A stretch of 64,000 bases of DNA from Streptomyces morookaense (GTDB lineage: Bacteria; Actinomycetota; Actinomycetes; Streptomycetales; Streptomycetaceae): positions 62,001-126,000 of the forward strand of contig NZ_JABBXF010000025.1 in the NCBI RefSeq assembly GCF_013030945.1, in the 5' to 3' direction. The position numbers and the translations under genes are program-made. Below the pieces are notes generated by a model. The model did no database searches and had not been told where the DNA came from. It saw nothing but the letters and a program-made list of their open reading frames with translations. Shown one piece after another: positions 57,380-64,000 of this stretch. Position 1 is the first letter of the stretch. The number at the start of each line of letters is the position of its first letter.

Positions 57380-58786
57380 GTGTCACTGATACGCACCGTA
57401 CTGGCCGCCCTCTCCGCGGCGTTGGCCGGCGCCCTCCTCCTGCTGACCGCGCCGGGGGCGTACGCGGCCGGGGACGGGCTGGTCCGCCAGGAGGTCACGT
57501 TCCGAGGCGGCGGCGGGCTCGTCCTGCACGGCACCGTCCTCGGCAAGGAGGGTGCACCCGGCCCCGAACCCGGCATCGTCCTCGTCGGCGGCTCGGGCCC
57601 CGGCCCCCGGGACGAGTACCGCCAGGAGGCCGAGGCATTCGCCCGGGCCGGGATCACCACGCTCGTCTACGACAAGCGGACCGTCGACTACTCCTTGCTG
57701 CACCGGGACTTCGGCCTGCTGGCCGACGACGCGCTCGCCGGAGTGCGGCTGTTGCAGGGGAGGAGCGGGGTGGACCCGCACCAGGTCGGACTGTGGGGGT
57801 TCAGCGAGGGAGGCTGGGTGGCGCCGCTGGCCGCGTCGCGTTCGGCGGACGACGTCGCCTTCGTCGTCACCATCGGCGGCTCCGGCTACGACCCGCTGCG
57901 CACCCAGGCCTGGAACCTCATCACGCATCTGCACCACCGCGGGGTGGGCGCACCGTTCCGCCGCACCATGGCCGGCCCGGCCGCCCAATTCATGGGCGGC
58001 ACCGGCCTGTTCCCCGCGGCCGACTACGACCCCGTCCCGGTGCTGGAGCGGCTGCGCCGGACGCCGGTGCTGGCGCTGTGGGGCGATCACGACACCCAGG
58101 TGCCGCCCCGGGAGAGCGCACGGATCTTCCGCGAGACCCTGGCCCGTGCGGACAACCGGCACGCCGTCATCGGCTTCGTCGCCGACGGCGCCCACAACGG
58201 GCACCGCACGTCGGACGGATTCGACCGGATCGGCGGCCCCCTCTTTCACGGCAAGAAGCTGGGGGACCTGGCGCCGGGCTATGCGCAGACCATGACCTCA
58301 TGGGTACGGGCCGTCGCCGCAGGCCACCCGCCGGTGTCGAGCGCCGCGCCCGCACCCGGGCAGGTACTCGACAGCACCCCCGTACCGGCCCACGCCTGGT
58401 ACACCTGGCTCGCCCCGGCCCTCCTGCTCCTCGGCTTCGCCGCCTACCCGGTGACCGCCCTCCTGCGCCGGGGCCCGGTCCTGCGCCCGGTGCGGTGGAC
58501 GGCCGGGCTCGGCCTGCTGGCGGTCATGTCGGCGCTGGCCTGCCCGTTCGCCGTCTACGTGGCGGGGGACGGTGCGACGGCGCCCGTCGTGTGGGGCCGC
58601 CCGGCGGTGTGGCTGGTGGTGCAGGGGCTCGCCGTCGCCGTGGTGGTGTCCGCCGGGATCCCGGCAGCCGCGCTCCTCCGCGGAGGGCCGGCGCCGAACC
58701 GGGCAACCTGGCTGCGCCTGGCCCCGGTGGGGCTGGCCGCGGCGGGGTTCGTACCGTGGGCGGTGTGGTGGGGCGTTGCGGGGTGA
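57380..58786 (+). CDS. Exported alpha/beta hydrolase with C-terminal membrane helices
   Basis: This 468-aa protein has a signal (LAALSAALAGALLLLTAPGAYA), a serine hydrolase domain with LVGGSGPGPRDEY, GFSEGGW as nucleophile elbow, ALWGDHDTQVPP for the acid and GAHNGH for the His, and then about four hydrophobic segments (AWYTWLAPALLLLGFAAYPV onward). The domain would lie outside the membrane. It resembles dienelactone hydrolase/acyl-peptidase type proteins. It is co-transcribed with the regulator; the GTG has GAAGGGGGG upstream. Confidence 0.85.
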   Translation: MSLIRTVLAALSAALAGALLLLTAPGAYAAGDGLVRQEVTFRGGGGLVLHGTVLGKEGAPGPEPGIVLVGGSGPGPRDEYRQEAEAFARAGITTLVYDKRTVDYSLLHRDFGLLADDALAGVRLLQGRSGVDPHQVGLWGFSEGGWVAPLAASRSADDVAFVVTIGGSGYDPLRTQAWNLITHLHHRGVGAPFRRTMAGPAAQFMGGTGLFPAADYDPVPVLERLRRTPVLALWGDHDTQVPPRESARIFRETLARADNRHAVIGFVADGAHNGHRTSDGFDRIGGPLFHGKKLGDLAPGYAQTMTSWVRAVAAGHPPVSSAAPAPGQVLDSTPVPAHAWYTWLAPALLLLGFAAYPVTALLRRGPVLRPVRWTAGLGLLAVMSALACPFAVYVAGDGATAPVVWGRPAVWLVVQGLAVAVVVSAGIPAAALLRGGPAPNRATWLRLAPVGLAAAGFVPWAVWWGVAG

Positions 58787-58840
58787 GGGCTGCAGCGCAC
58801 AGGCGTACTCGTTGCCTGGGCAGAGGACTGATCCGTGCCC

Positions 58841-59485
58841 TCACCTCCCGGCACGTACGACCAACGTCCCTTCGCATTCACCTGCCGGAGGTCCGATGAT
58901 CTCTGCCGTGATGTCGGTGAAGCGGGCTGAGGACAAGAGAGCTGCCCACTGTCGGGCCGAGTAGTCCCAACGAGACACTGCCCGTGCTTCGCTGAGTGCG
59001 CCCCTTGGCTCCTGATCGGGTCGGGCTGGCCGGTGCGAAAACGCGAACACGCCACCGGGCGACAGGCTTTGCCGAACCAGCGGCAGGAGGATGGCCGGAT
59101 CGGTGAACCACACAGGGCCGAAGATCGACAGCACCACGTCGAAGCTGTCGGGGTGACCGGCCAGAAACTCCGTCGCCTCTGCCGTCCGGAACGTGAGGCC
59201 GGGAAGGTCGCCCCAGCGCGCCTCCGCCTTGGCTCGTTGACCGGGTGCGATGTCGATGCCGACACAATCGGCTCCCAAAGTCGCAAGGTGGGCGAGGTTG
59301 CAGCCCGTGCCGCAGCCGAGCTCCAGCACTCGACGACCATGCACTGAGCCAAGCAGGGATTCGCTGGGGCCGTGGTCCGGGTACTGCGTCCAGTTCAGCC
59401 ACGTGGTGGCTCCCACAGCGTTCATGGTCCTTCTGGGCGCCCTCCCTGCCGCGTACCGTTCCCACGCTGCGGCGACTGCTTCCAT
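58841..59485 (-). CDS. Class I SAM-dependent methyltransferase
   Basis: This 214-aa enzyme has motif I VLELGCGTGCNLAHLA, motif II VGIDIAPGQRAKAEAR, motif III FDVVLSIFGPVWF and a post-III SLSPGGVFAFSHR. The N-terminal WLNWTQYPDHGPSESLL is like DUF-type small-molecule methyltransferases. The substrate is unknown. It is divergent from the small gene at 59556. Confidence 0.85.
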   Translation of the reverse strand: MEAVAAAWERYAAGRAPRRTMNAVGATTWLNWTQYPDHGPSESLLGSVHGRRVLELGCGTGCNLAHLATLGADCVGIDIAPGQRAKAEARWGDLPGLTFRTAEATEFLAGHPDSFDVVLSIFGPVWFTDPAILLPLVRQSLSPGGVFAFSHRPARPDQEPRGALSEARAVSRWDYSARQWAALLSSARFTDITAEIIGPPAGECEGTLVVRAGR

Positions 59486-59555
59486 GCGGTTCCTTTCACG
59501 CGTGATGGCTCCCCCCGGTCCCTAGCGCCCGCATGTCGGTGCGGGAGGTCGTTCG

Positions 59556-59759
59556 GTGAGTTGTGATCCGAACGACCTTGCGCGTTACCAGGCCCTCGTC
59601 CACCGACGGGGCGCCGACCTCACGGACGATGATGCTGTTGTTGTCCTTCTGGCCGGCGCCGTGCGGCATCGGTGGGAGCAGGGCGTAAGGAAGCCTTCCG
59701 TCCGCCTCAACGGTGGCAACTACGTTGTCGCGTATGTGAGCGAGGGCTCGGCAACGTGA
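59556..59759 (+). CDS. Hypothetical small protein
   Basis: This 67-aa cytoplasmic protein (CDPNDLARYQALVHRRGADLTDDDAVVVLLAGAVRHRWEQGVRKPSVRLNGGNYVVAYVSEGSAT) has no recognised family. The GTG start follows GGGAGG at seven bases, so it is likely translated. It ends 27 bases before the DUF397 stop and is convergent with it. Confidence 0.6.
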   Translation: MSCDPNDLARYQALVHRRGADLTDDDAVVVLLAGAVRHRWEQGVRKPSVRLNGGNYVVAYVSEGSAT

Positions 59760-59785
59760 GGACCTCAAGCGGATACAGCGGTCGA

Positions 59786-60007
59786 TCAGTGTCGTTCTAC
59801 GCGGATGTCGGCAATGAATGACGACCAAGCGGAAGGCGTCAATAGGATCGCGGGTCCGGCTTTGACCTTGGAGTCCCGGACCCCGATGTCATAGCCGAGG
59901 TACGCAACCTCGACGCAGTTTCCTCCGCCATTGCTGTAGGAGGACTTGTACCAGGATGTCTCTTCGGCCATGTCGAGGGCCGTCAGCTTGGTGTTAATGG
60001 CTATCAA
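59786..60007 (-). CDS. DUF397 protein
   Basis: This 73-aa protein has the DUF397 boxes SWYKSSYSNGGGNCVEVA, VRDSK and ILLTPSAWSSFIADIR. The family is almost always paired with an XRE/DUF5753 regulator, as here, in WhiJ-like systems. I start at TTG 60007, which overlaps the regulator stop; ATG 59971 is the alternative. Its partner role is a family inference. Confidence 0.88.
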   Translation of the reverse strand: MIAINTKLTALDMAEETSWYKSSYSNGGGNCVEVAYLGYDIGVRDSKVKAGPAILLTPSAWSSFIADIRVERH

Positions 60008-60866
60008 TCTCTCGTGCTAGTCGGTGCAAGAACTCTGGCGTCACGGAGGGGGCTAGGGCTCCGCGTTGCAGTGCATCGAACCTGCGTGCGTATCTGCCCA
60101 CCACGAGGGGCTTGTCCGTGACAGTGATGGTCTCCTGTAGGTCGGTCTGCACGACGGGTTCAAGGCCCTCATCGAAGTCGAGAATCATGAAGTTGAGACA
60201 AGTGCGGTAGTTGGCGAGCATCATTGGAAGGATCTGCACTGTGACGTTGTGGAGTTGGGCGAGGCGCTCGACCTCCTCGTACTGCTCCAGCATCACGTCC
60301 TTGCTGCCCATCCACTGCCGCAGGGCTGCCTCGTTCACGACGACGTTCAGCTCCACGGGGCCGTCAGCGCGGGTGAGGATGTCCTTCCGTTCCATGCGGA
60401 GCCGAACGTTGTCATCCACGAACGGGGTCGTCGTCTCTTCCACCTGCTTCTCGGACAGGAACAGCGCCCTCGCGTAGCTTTCGCACTGCAACAGGCCTGG
60501 GACGACGTCAGGTTGCCAGGAGCGCAGCGTGCGGGCATCCCTCTCCAGCCCAAGGAACGTGTCCATCCCGTTCCACATGGTGTTCCGGTAGGGCGTCCAC
60601 CACTCGCGGCTGAGTGAGTCTCGATGAAGGACGAGCAGCGCTTCGCGACTATCAGGGTTCTCAACGCCGTACAGATCCAGCAGCTTCTCCAGGTCTCCGA
60701 CCCTGGGCAAGCTGTTGTGTGCGGTCTCCACCCGGGTCAGCTTCGTCTCGGAGAACGCCAGAGCGGCAGCGGCCTCCTCGATGGTGATGCCGGCCTTCTC
60801 GCGCAACAGCCGCAGTTGCTTGCCCAGTTCTCGCCGACGAAACGTCGGTCCCCTTCGCGCCGCCAC
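59994..60866 (-). CDS. XRE-family regulator with DUF5753 (WhiJ-like)
   Basis: This 290-aa protein has an N-terminal HTH (GKQLRLLREKAGITIEEAAAALAFSETKLTRVETAHNSLP) and a C-terminal DUF5753 domain (SWQPDVVPGLLQCESYARALF, QILPMMLANYRTCLNFMILDF). It is of the WhiJ type, which in Streptomyces works with DUF397 or BldB-like partners in development. GTG 60866 follows GAGAGG at eight bases. Its stop overlaps the DUF397 start. Confidence 0.9.
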   Translation of the reverse strand: MAARRGPTFRRRELGKQLRLLREKAGITIEEAAAALAFSETKLTRVETAHNSLPRVGDLEKLLDLYGVENPDSREALLVLHRDSLSREWWTPYRNTMWNGMDTFLGLERDARTLRSWQPDVVPGLLQCESYARALFLSEKQVEETTTPFVDDNVRLRMERKDILTRADGPVELNVVVNEAALRQWMGSKDVMLEQYEEVERLAQLHNVTVQILPMMLANYRTCLNFMILDFDEGLEPVVQTDLQETITVTDKPLVVGRYARRFDALQRGALAPSVTPEFLHRLAREIDSH

Positions 60867-61175
60867 CCCTGTACCTCTCTGTAGGTCTTCGACGTGCCCC
60901 TGTGCCTGGTCAACCCGACCCTGTTGCCCGTGATCGTGTCCCTGTGGGGAGTGTTCCACCGCCTGTACCCCCTCACGCAAGCCCTGTCACCTGAACTGGC
61001 ATGTGCCAATTCACCTCCACCCCCTCCTCAGTGTGCAGATTTCCTTGCACCTTAAATCTCAGGTGCGGCACGGTAGTTGGTGTCACGAGGAGCCGCCCCC
61101 GGCTTCTAAGTGACAACAACGCCTGCCGCCGGTTCCCCGACGGCGGCCCCTTTCCTCTCACGCCCGGAGCCTGCG
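60867..61175. other. 309-nt divergent spacer with small inverted repeats
   Basis: Upstream of the DUF6415-like gene the spacer holds TGGCA-TG-TGCCA (60997-61008) and GCACCT-N8-AGGTGC (61047-61066), plus TTGCACC and AAATCT runs that are AT-rich for this genome. Promoters for both divergent genes are expected here. If GTG 61110 is the real start the spacer is shorter. No other gene is seen. Confidence 0.5.
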
Positions 61176-61535
61176 TTGACCACTCGTGCCTGCGCCGCTA
61201 ACCCGCCGTTCGCCACCGAGGAGATCACCGGCACCATCAGCCGCACTCTGGCCGCCCTGCCGTGCGCCGACACGGTGGAGGGCCTGCTGAGCGATCTCAA
61301 GGGCCACATCAACGAACTGCTGCCCGTCGTCGAAGGCAAGGACTGGGCCCGGTGCGGGCAGGTCACGATGGTCGGCCTGATGACCGACGTGGTGCGCGAC
61401 AAGCTCACCCACGAGCCCGCCGGTGTGGCCGCCCGCTGCGTCTATGCCCAAGAGCTCGCCCGTGTCTGCCGTGGCTTGCTTGGCCTGGCCCTGACCGAGC
61501 CGGGTGACGAACAGCGGCATCAGGCCGCTCGGTGA
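61176..61535 (+). CDS. DUF6415-like small protein
   Basis: This 119-aa cytoplasmic protein has FATEEITGTISRTLAALPCADTVEGLLSDLKGHINELLPVVEGKDWARCGQVTMVGLMTDVVRDKL. This helix pattern (I-x-x-T-L-x-A-L-P, then L-x-G-H-I-x-x-L-L-P) is what I associate with DUF6415, often beside peptide or other natural product clusters. TTG 61176 with GGAG six bases upstream is preferred; GTG 61110 is also in frame. It overlaps the next gene. Confidence 0.62.
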   Translation: MTTRACAANPPFATEEITGTISRTLAALPCADTVEGLLSDLKGHINELLPVVEGKDWARCGQVTMVGLMTDVVRDKLTHEPAGVAARCVYAQELARVCRGLLGLALTEPGDEQRHQAAR

Positions 61536-61737
61536 CCGGGCACGCGCGGCCCCGCCGCCGCATCACACCGTGTACGACCCATTGGGCATCGCGTGCAAGT
61601 GGACGTACGGGGTCGGCATCGTCGCGACGCTCGCCCTGCTCGGGCAGATCGTCCGCCACGACACCGTGCGGACCACCACCCCGTTGCCGCCCCGACCGGC
61701 GCCGGCTGTGACTGCCGACCTCCCGCTCGGGGAGTGA
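61504..61737 (+). CDS. Small membrane protein overlapping the DUF6415-like gene
   Basis: This 77-aa protein has one hydrophobic helix (WTYGVGIVATLALLGQIV) flanked by basic residues and a Pro-rich C-terminus. GTG 61504 lies inside the preceding gene (32-base overlap), which suggests coupling. There is no recognised family. Confidence 0.5.
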   Translation: MTNSGIRPLGDRARAAPPPHHTVYDPLGIACKWTYGVGIVATLALLGQIVRHDTVRTTTPLPPRPAPAVTADLPLGE

Positions 61738-61771
61738 AAACCCGGCAGCTCTCCGCGCCGCCTCACCGACT

Positions 61772-61792
61772 CCCGCCCCGAGAAGGGGCGGG
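61772..61792. terminator. Hairpin upstream of the peptide gene
   Basis: An 8-bp stem CCCGCCCC / GGGGCGGG with loop GAGAA separates the small membrane protein gene from the peptide gene, so the peptide may have its own promoter or be reached by partial read-through. Confidence 0.6.
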
Positions 61793-61847
61793 CCACGAAG
61801 GGGGCGGGCACCTGGCCCGTTCCCAATGACTGACAGGAGGAACTTCC

Positions 61848-61991
61848 ATGCCCGAGGTCGCAGCGCCCACTACCGGTTCCGGATCGGGGCTGGTGCTCGC
61901 CGCCCGCCGGATCGCCGCTGCCCGCACCCGTGCGGACCAGCCGTCGGACAACACCGGTGGCAAGTCGGACAGCAACGACACCTGCAGCTAA
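61848..61991 (+). CDS. 47-aa candidate RiPP precursor peptide
   Basis: The peptide begins MPEVAAPTTGSGSGLVLAA, followed by RRIAAARTRADQPSDNTGG and KSDSNDTCS. AGGAGG lies seven bases upstream of the ATG, an almost ideal ribosome site, and the stop is ten bases before the oxygenase start. The first 28 residues look like an amphipathic leader; the last 18 are rich in Ser, Asp, Asn, Thr, Gly and end in Cys-Ser, like a core open to hydroxylation or cyclisation. It has no signal peptide. I recognise no named family. Confidence 0.65.
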   Translation: MPEVAAPTTGSGSGLVLAARRIAAARTRADQPSDNTGGKSDSNDTCS

Positions 61992-62001
61992 GGATCACCT
62001 G

Positions 62002-63183
62002 ATGTTCGATGCCGCTTCGTGGGCGGCGCGCCTGGGCGGGGAGACCTTCCTCGCCCAGGCGTTCACCCGCTCCCACCATCATTCCCCGTGTCCGGGCACC
62101 TTCGATGCCCTGCTGACCTGGAACGACCTCAACACGATCCTGGTCACCCACCGGCTGTCCCCGCCCCGTCTGCGGCTGTCCCGGGGCGGGGAACATGTCG
62201 ACGTCAGCAAGTACGCCACCCCTGTCACGAACCGTCGGGGCAGCACCTGGCACCGCCTCCAGCCCGCTGCCGTCCACGACCAGCTCGCCGACGGCGCTTC
62301 TCTGGTCCTGGACTCGATCGAGGAAATGCACCCGCCCATCGCGGCAGCCGCTGAGGCCCTCGAACGGTTCGTCCGTACCCCGGTTCAGGTAAACGCGTAC
62401 GCCTCCTGGACCGCCGAGCAGGGCTTCGGCCGGCACTGGGACGACCACGCGGTCGTCGTCCTCCAGGTCGCCGGGGCCAAGCGATGGCGGCTGTACGGGC
62501 CGACCCGGCAGGCCCCCGGGTGGCGGGACGTGGAGTTCCCGGAGGAACCGCAGGGTGATCCCGTCGCTGAGATCGTGCTGCACGAGGGGGACATCCTCTA
62601 TGTCCCCCGGGGCTGGTGGCATGAGGTCACCGCCGACCAGGGCCAGCCGTCGCTTCACCTCTCCTTCGGTCTCCTGCCCTCCACCGGTGCGGAGTTCCTC
62701 GGCTGGGTCGTCGACCAGCTGCGGGGGCACCTGGCCGTCCGCCAGGACGTACCCCGCTTCGCGCCTGCCGCTGACCAGGCCGCGTACGTCGAGGTCTTGC
62801 GCAAGGTGCTGCTGACCGAACTCGACCGGCCCAACATCTTCACCGAGTGGACTCAGGCGGTGGATGCCACCCACCCCGGGTATGCCCGCCTGTCCCTGCC
62901 GTACGTCGGCGCCATACCACCGGAGCCGGGAATCATGGTCCGGCTGACCTGTCCTCGGGCCGGCCTGGCTGGTGGCGAAGGAGTGGTCACGTTGGCGGCG
63001 GCGGGTATCGAGCACGACTTCGCCGCACCCGCCCGCCCCGTCCTTGAGCGCCTGGTCACCGGCGAGCCGGTCACGCTGGGGGCTCTGGCCGAGCGGTCTG
63101 GGCTCGCTCTGGAGGACGTGGCCGAGCTGGTATCGGTACTCGTAAGCAACCAGACCGCCGCGATCGTCGGGACAGCCCGGTGA
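62002..63183 (+). CDS. JmjC/cupin-type Fe(II)/2-oxoglutarate oxygenase
   Basis: This 393-aa protein has the JmjC (cupin_4, bacterial ribosomal-oxygenase-like) core. VQVNAYASWTAEQGFGRHWDDHAV gives His 145 and Asp 147, and GDILYVPRGWWHEV gives His 207, the iron triad. A C-terminal winged-helix-like part (TGEPVTLGALAERSGLALEDVAELVSVLV) matches the domain that binds substrate in this family. It probably hydroxylates an amino acid side chain of a peptide or protein. The peptide gene before it is the natural candidate substrate. Its stop overlaps the next start. Confidence 0.88.
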   Translation: MFDAASWAARLGGETFLAQAFTRSHHHSPCPGTFDALLTWNDLNTILVTHRLSPPRLRLSRGGEHVDVSKYATPVTNRRGSTWHRLQPAAVHDQLADGASLVLDSIEEMHPPIAAAAEALERFVRTPVQVNAYASWTAEQGFGRHWDDHAVVVLQVAGAKRWRLYGPTRQAPGWRDVEFPEEPQGDPVAEIVLHEGDILYVPRGWWHEVTADQGQPSLHLSFGLLPSTGAEFLGWVVDQLRGHLAVRQDVPRFAPAADQAAYVEVLRKVLLTELDRPNIFTEWTQAVDATHPGYARLSLPYVGAIPPEPGIMVRLTCPRAGLAGGEGVVTLAAAGIEHDFAAPARPVLERLVTGEPVTLGALAERSGLALEDVAELVSVLVSNQTAAIVGTAR

Positions 63184-64000
63184 GCGCGGTCCTGGGCCTG
63201 GGCACGTACAAGGTGCACGCCGCCGCTGAGGCGGCGTGCACCGCCTGCGCGGCCGGAACGGCATGGGTGGACACCGCCCCCAACTACGGTGACGGCAAAG
63301 CCCATCGGCTTCTGGCCCCCGTGCTCGCCGAGTACCCGCAGGTGAAGGTGGCCACGAAGACCGGATTCCTCACCCCGACCCAGCGGCTGGCCGCCGTGGC
63401 AGCCGGCGTCCTCGGAGAGGACCAGGCCAGGACCGGACACAGCCTGGCCCCGGCCTTCGTCCGCTGGCAGATCGAGCAGTCGCTGAGCGAACTCGGCCGG
63501 GCCGATGTGGTGTTCGTGCACAACCCCGAGCGATCCGCCCGGCACCGCCAGCAGGTACACGCCCACCTGCGGCAGGCATTCGAGGCTCTGGAGGAGTTCG
63601 CCTGCGCGGGCCGGATCGGCGGCTACGGTGTCGCCACCTGGTCCGGATTCGAATCCGGCGCCTTCACCGTGCCGGGGCTCGTGGAGCTCGCCCGGCAGGC
63701 CGCCGGTGGCCAGGCCCACCATCTGGTGGCGGTGCAGCAGCCGGTCAGCCTGGTCATGGACCGCCCGATCCGCCAGTCCCTCGGCGGCCGGGGTCCGCTC
63801 GTCCAAGCCCGCGCTGCCGGGTTGACCACGTTCGCCTCGTCACCGCTGCACGGCGGCGAGCTGATCGACCTGGTGACCCCCGAGCTGGTGGAGTTCATCC
63901 GCCCCGGCCTCTCCCCGGCTGCCGCCTGCCTGCTGGTGACCGCGTCAACCCCGAGCCTGGACGTCGTCCTTCTCTCGGCCAGCAGTTCACGGCATTGGGC
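63180..64000 (+). CDS. Aldo/keto reductase (3' end outside window)
   Basis: This open frame, cut by the window end, begins at GTG 63180, overlapping the oxygenase stop (GTGA). It reads MSAVLGLGTYKVHAAAEAA, then VDTAPNYGDGKAHRLLAPVL (Asp and Tyr of the AKR tetrad), VATKTGFL (Lys), VFVHNPE (His) and IGGYGVATWSG. At least 273 residues are visible. It reduces or oxidises a carbonyl with NADPH. Acting after a hydroxylase in one operon suggests it works on the same product, which is an inference. Confidence 0.85.
   Translation, partial: MSAVLGLGTYKVHAAAEAACTACAAGTAWVDTAPNYGDGKAHRLLAPVLAEYPQVKVATKTGFLTPTQRLAAVAAGVLGEDQARTGHSLAPAFVRWQIEQSLSELGRADVVFVHNPERSARHRQQVHAHLRQAFEALEEFACAGRIGGYGVATWSGFESGAFTVPGLVELARQAAGGQAHHLVAVQQPVSLVMDRPIRQSLGGRGPLVQARAAGLTTFASSPLHGGELIDLVTPELVEFIRPGLSPAAACLLVTASTPSLDVVLLSASSSRHW

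Noticed and set aside
61763..61981. A 72-aa minus-strand open frame opposite the peptide gene
   Set aside because: No ribosome site, while the plus-strand peptide has AGGAGG at seven bases and fits tightly in the operon.
63643..63658. CCGGATTC-GAATCCGG, which looks like a tRNA T-arm
   Set aside because: No acceptor, D or anticodon arms surround it, and it lies in frame within the aldo/keto reductase (WSGFESGAF).

Overview
The window is chromosomal DNA of a Streptomyces-type actinomycete. It is very GC-rich with GC-loaded third codon positions, many starts are GTG or TTG, and the gene content is typical of the genus: glnA2, glutamine-dependent nadE, panB, an EfeUOB iron operon, an AfsR-type BTAD regulator, XRE/DUF397 pairs and an ALF-repeat secreted protein. 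I saw no rRNA, tRNA, CRISPR array, insertion sequence or prophage. Nearly all of the longest open frames opposite real genes are GC-driven shadows.

Layout. 0-9.2 kb: 3' part of glnA2 (cut by the window edge), a class A beta-lactamase, an alpha/beta hydrolase with an amino-acid permease, a copper-handling pair (small His-rich membrane protein and multicopper oxidase) behind a CsoR-like palindrome, and nadE. 9.2-19.2 kb: DUF2277, a membrane endo/exonuclease/phosphatase protein, a DHA2-type exporter coupled to its TetR regulator, panB, a DrrAB-type ABC exporter, and a convergent 1125-aa BTAD/NB-ARC regulator whose linker is encoded by a dispersed repeat. 19.2-31 kb: site-2-protease-like protein, F420 reductase, a permease, map, then an iron regulon (heme oxygenase and efeO-efeB-efeU) marked by two iron boxes, followed by a lipoprotein, a prim-pol-like protein and a TetR regulator. 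31-36.4 kb: dimethylargininase, Rsm22-like methyltransferase coupled to a Bcr/CflA exporter, and a secreted SGNH esterase with FG-GAP repeats.

36.4-46.7 kb is the most unusual stretch. A 1124-aa secreted ALF-repeat/coiled-coil protein is followed by a small polytopic membrane protein. Divergently there is a small secreted protein behind two tandem inverted repeats two helical turns apart. After it come three paralogous secreted trypsin-fold proteins fused to five-repeat FG-GAP modules. All three have lost both the catalytic His and the catalytic Ser, so they look like pseudoproteases. A small secreted beta-sandwich-like protein sits between the second and third.

46.7-55.1 kb is a cell-surface polysaccharide locus: a three-gene minus-strand operon (unknown protein, GT4-Stealth fusion, PIG-L deacetylase-propeller lipoprotein) with a second Stealth phosphotransferase transcribed divergently. 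55-59.5 kb holds small conserved proteins, a Cu/Zn SOD-like secreted protein, and an ArsR-like regulator with its hydrolase behind a triple TTGCAA operator. 59.5-64 kb has a WhiJ-like XRE/DUF397 pair and then a plus-strand run leading to a 47-codon peptide gene with a near-perfect Shine-Dalgarno, a JmjC-type Fe(II)/2-oxoglutarate oxygenase and an aldo/keto reductase cut by the window end. This last group looks like an uncharacterised RiPP-type operon. The two candidate new systems are therefore the pseudoprotease/ALF secreted locus and the peptide-JmjC-reductase operon. Both are inferences from sequence alone.
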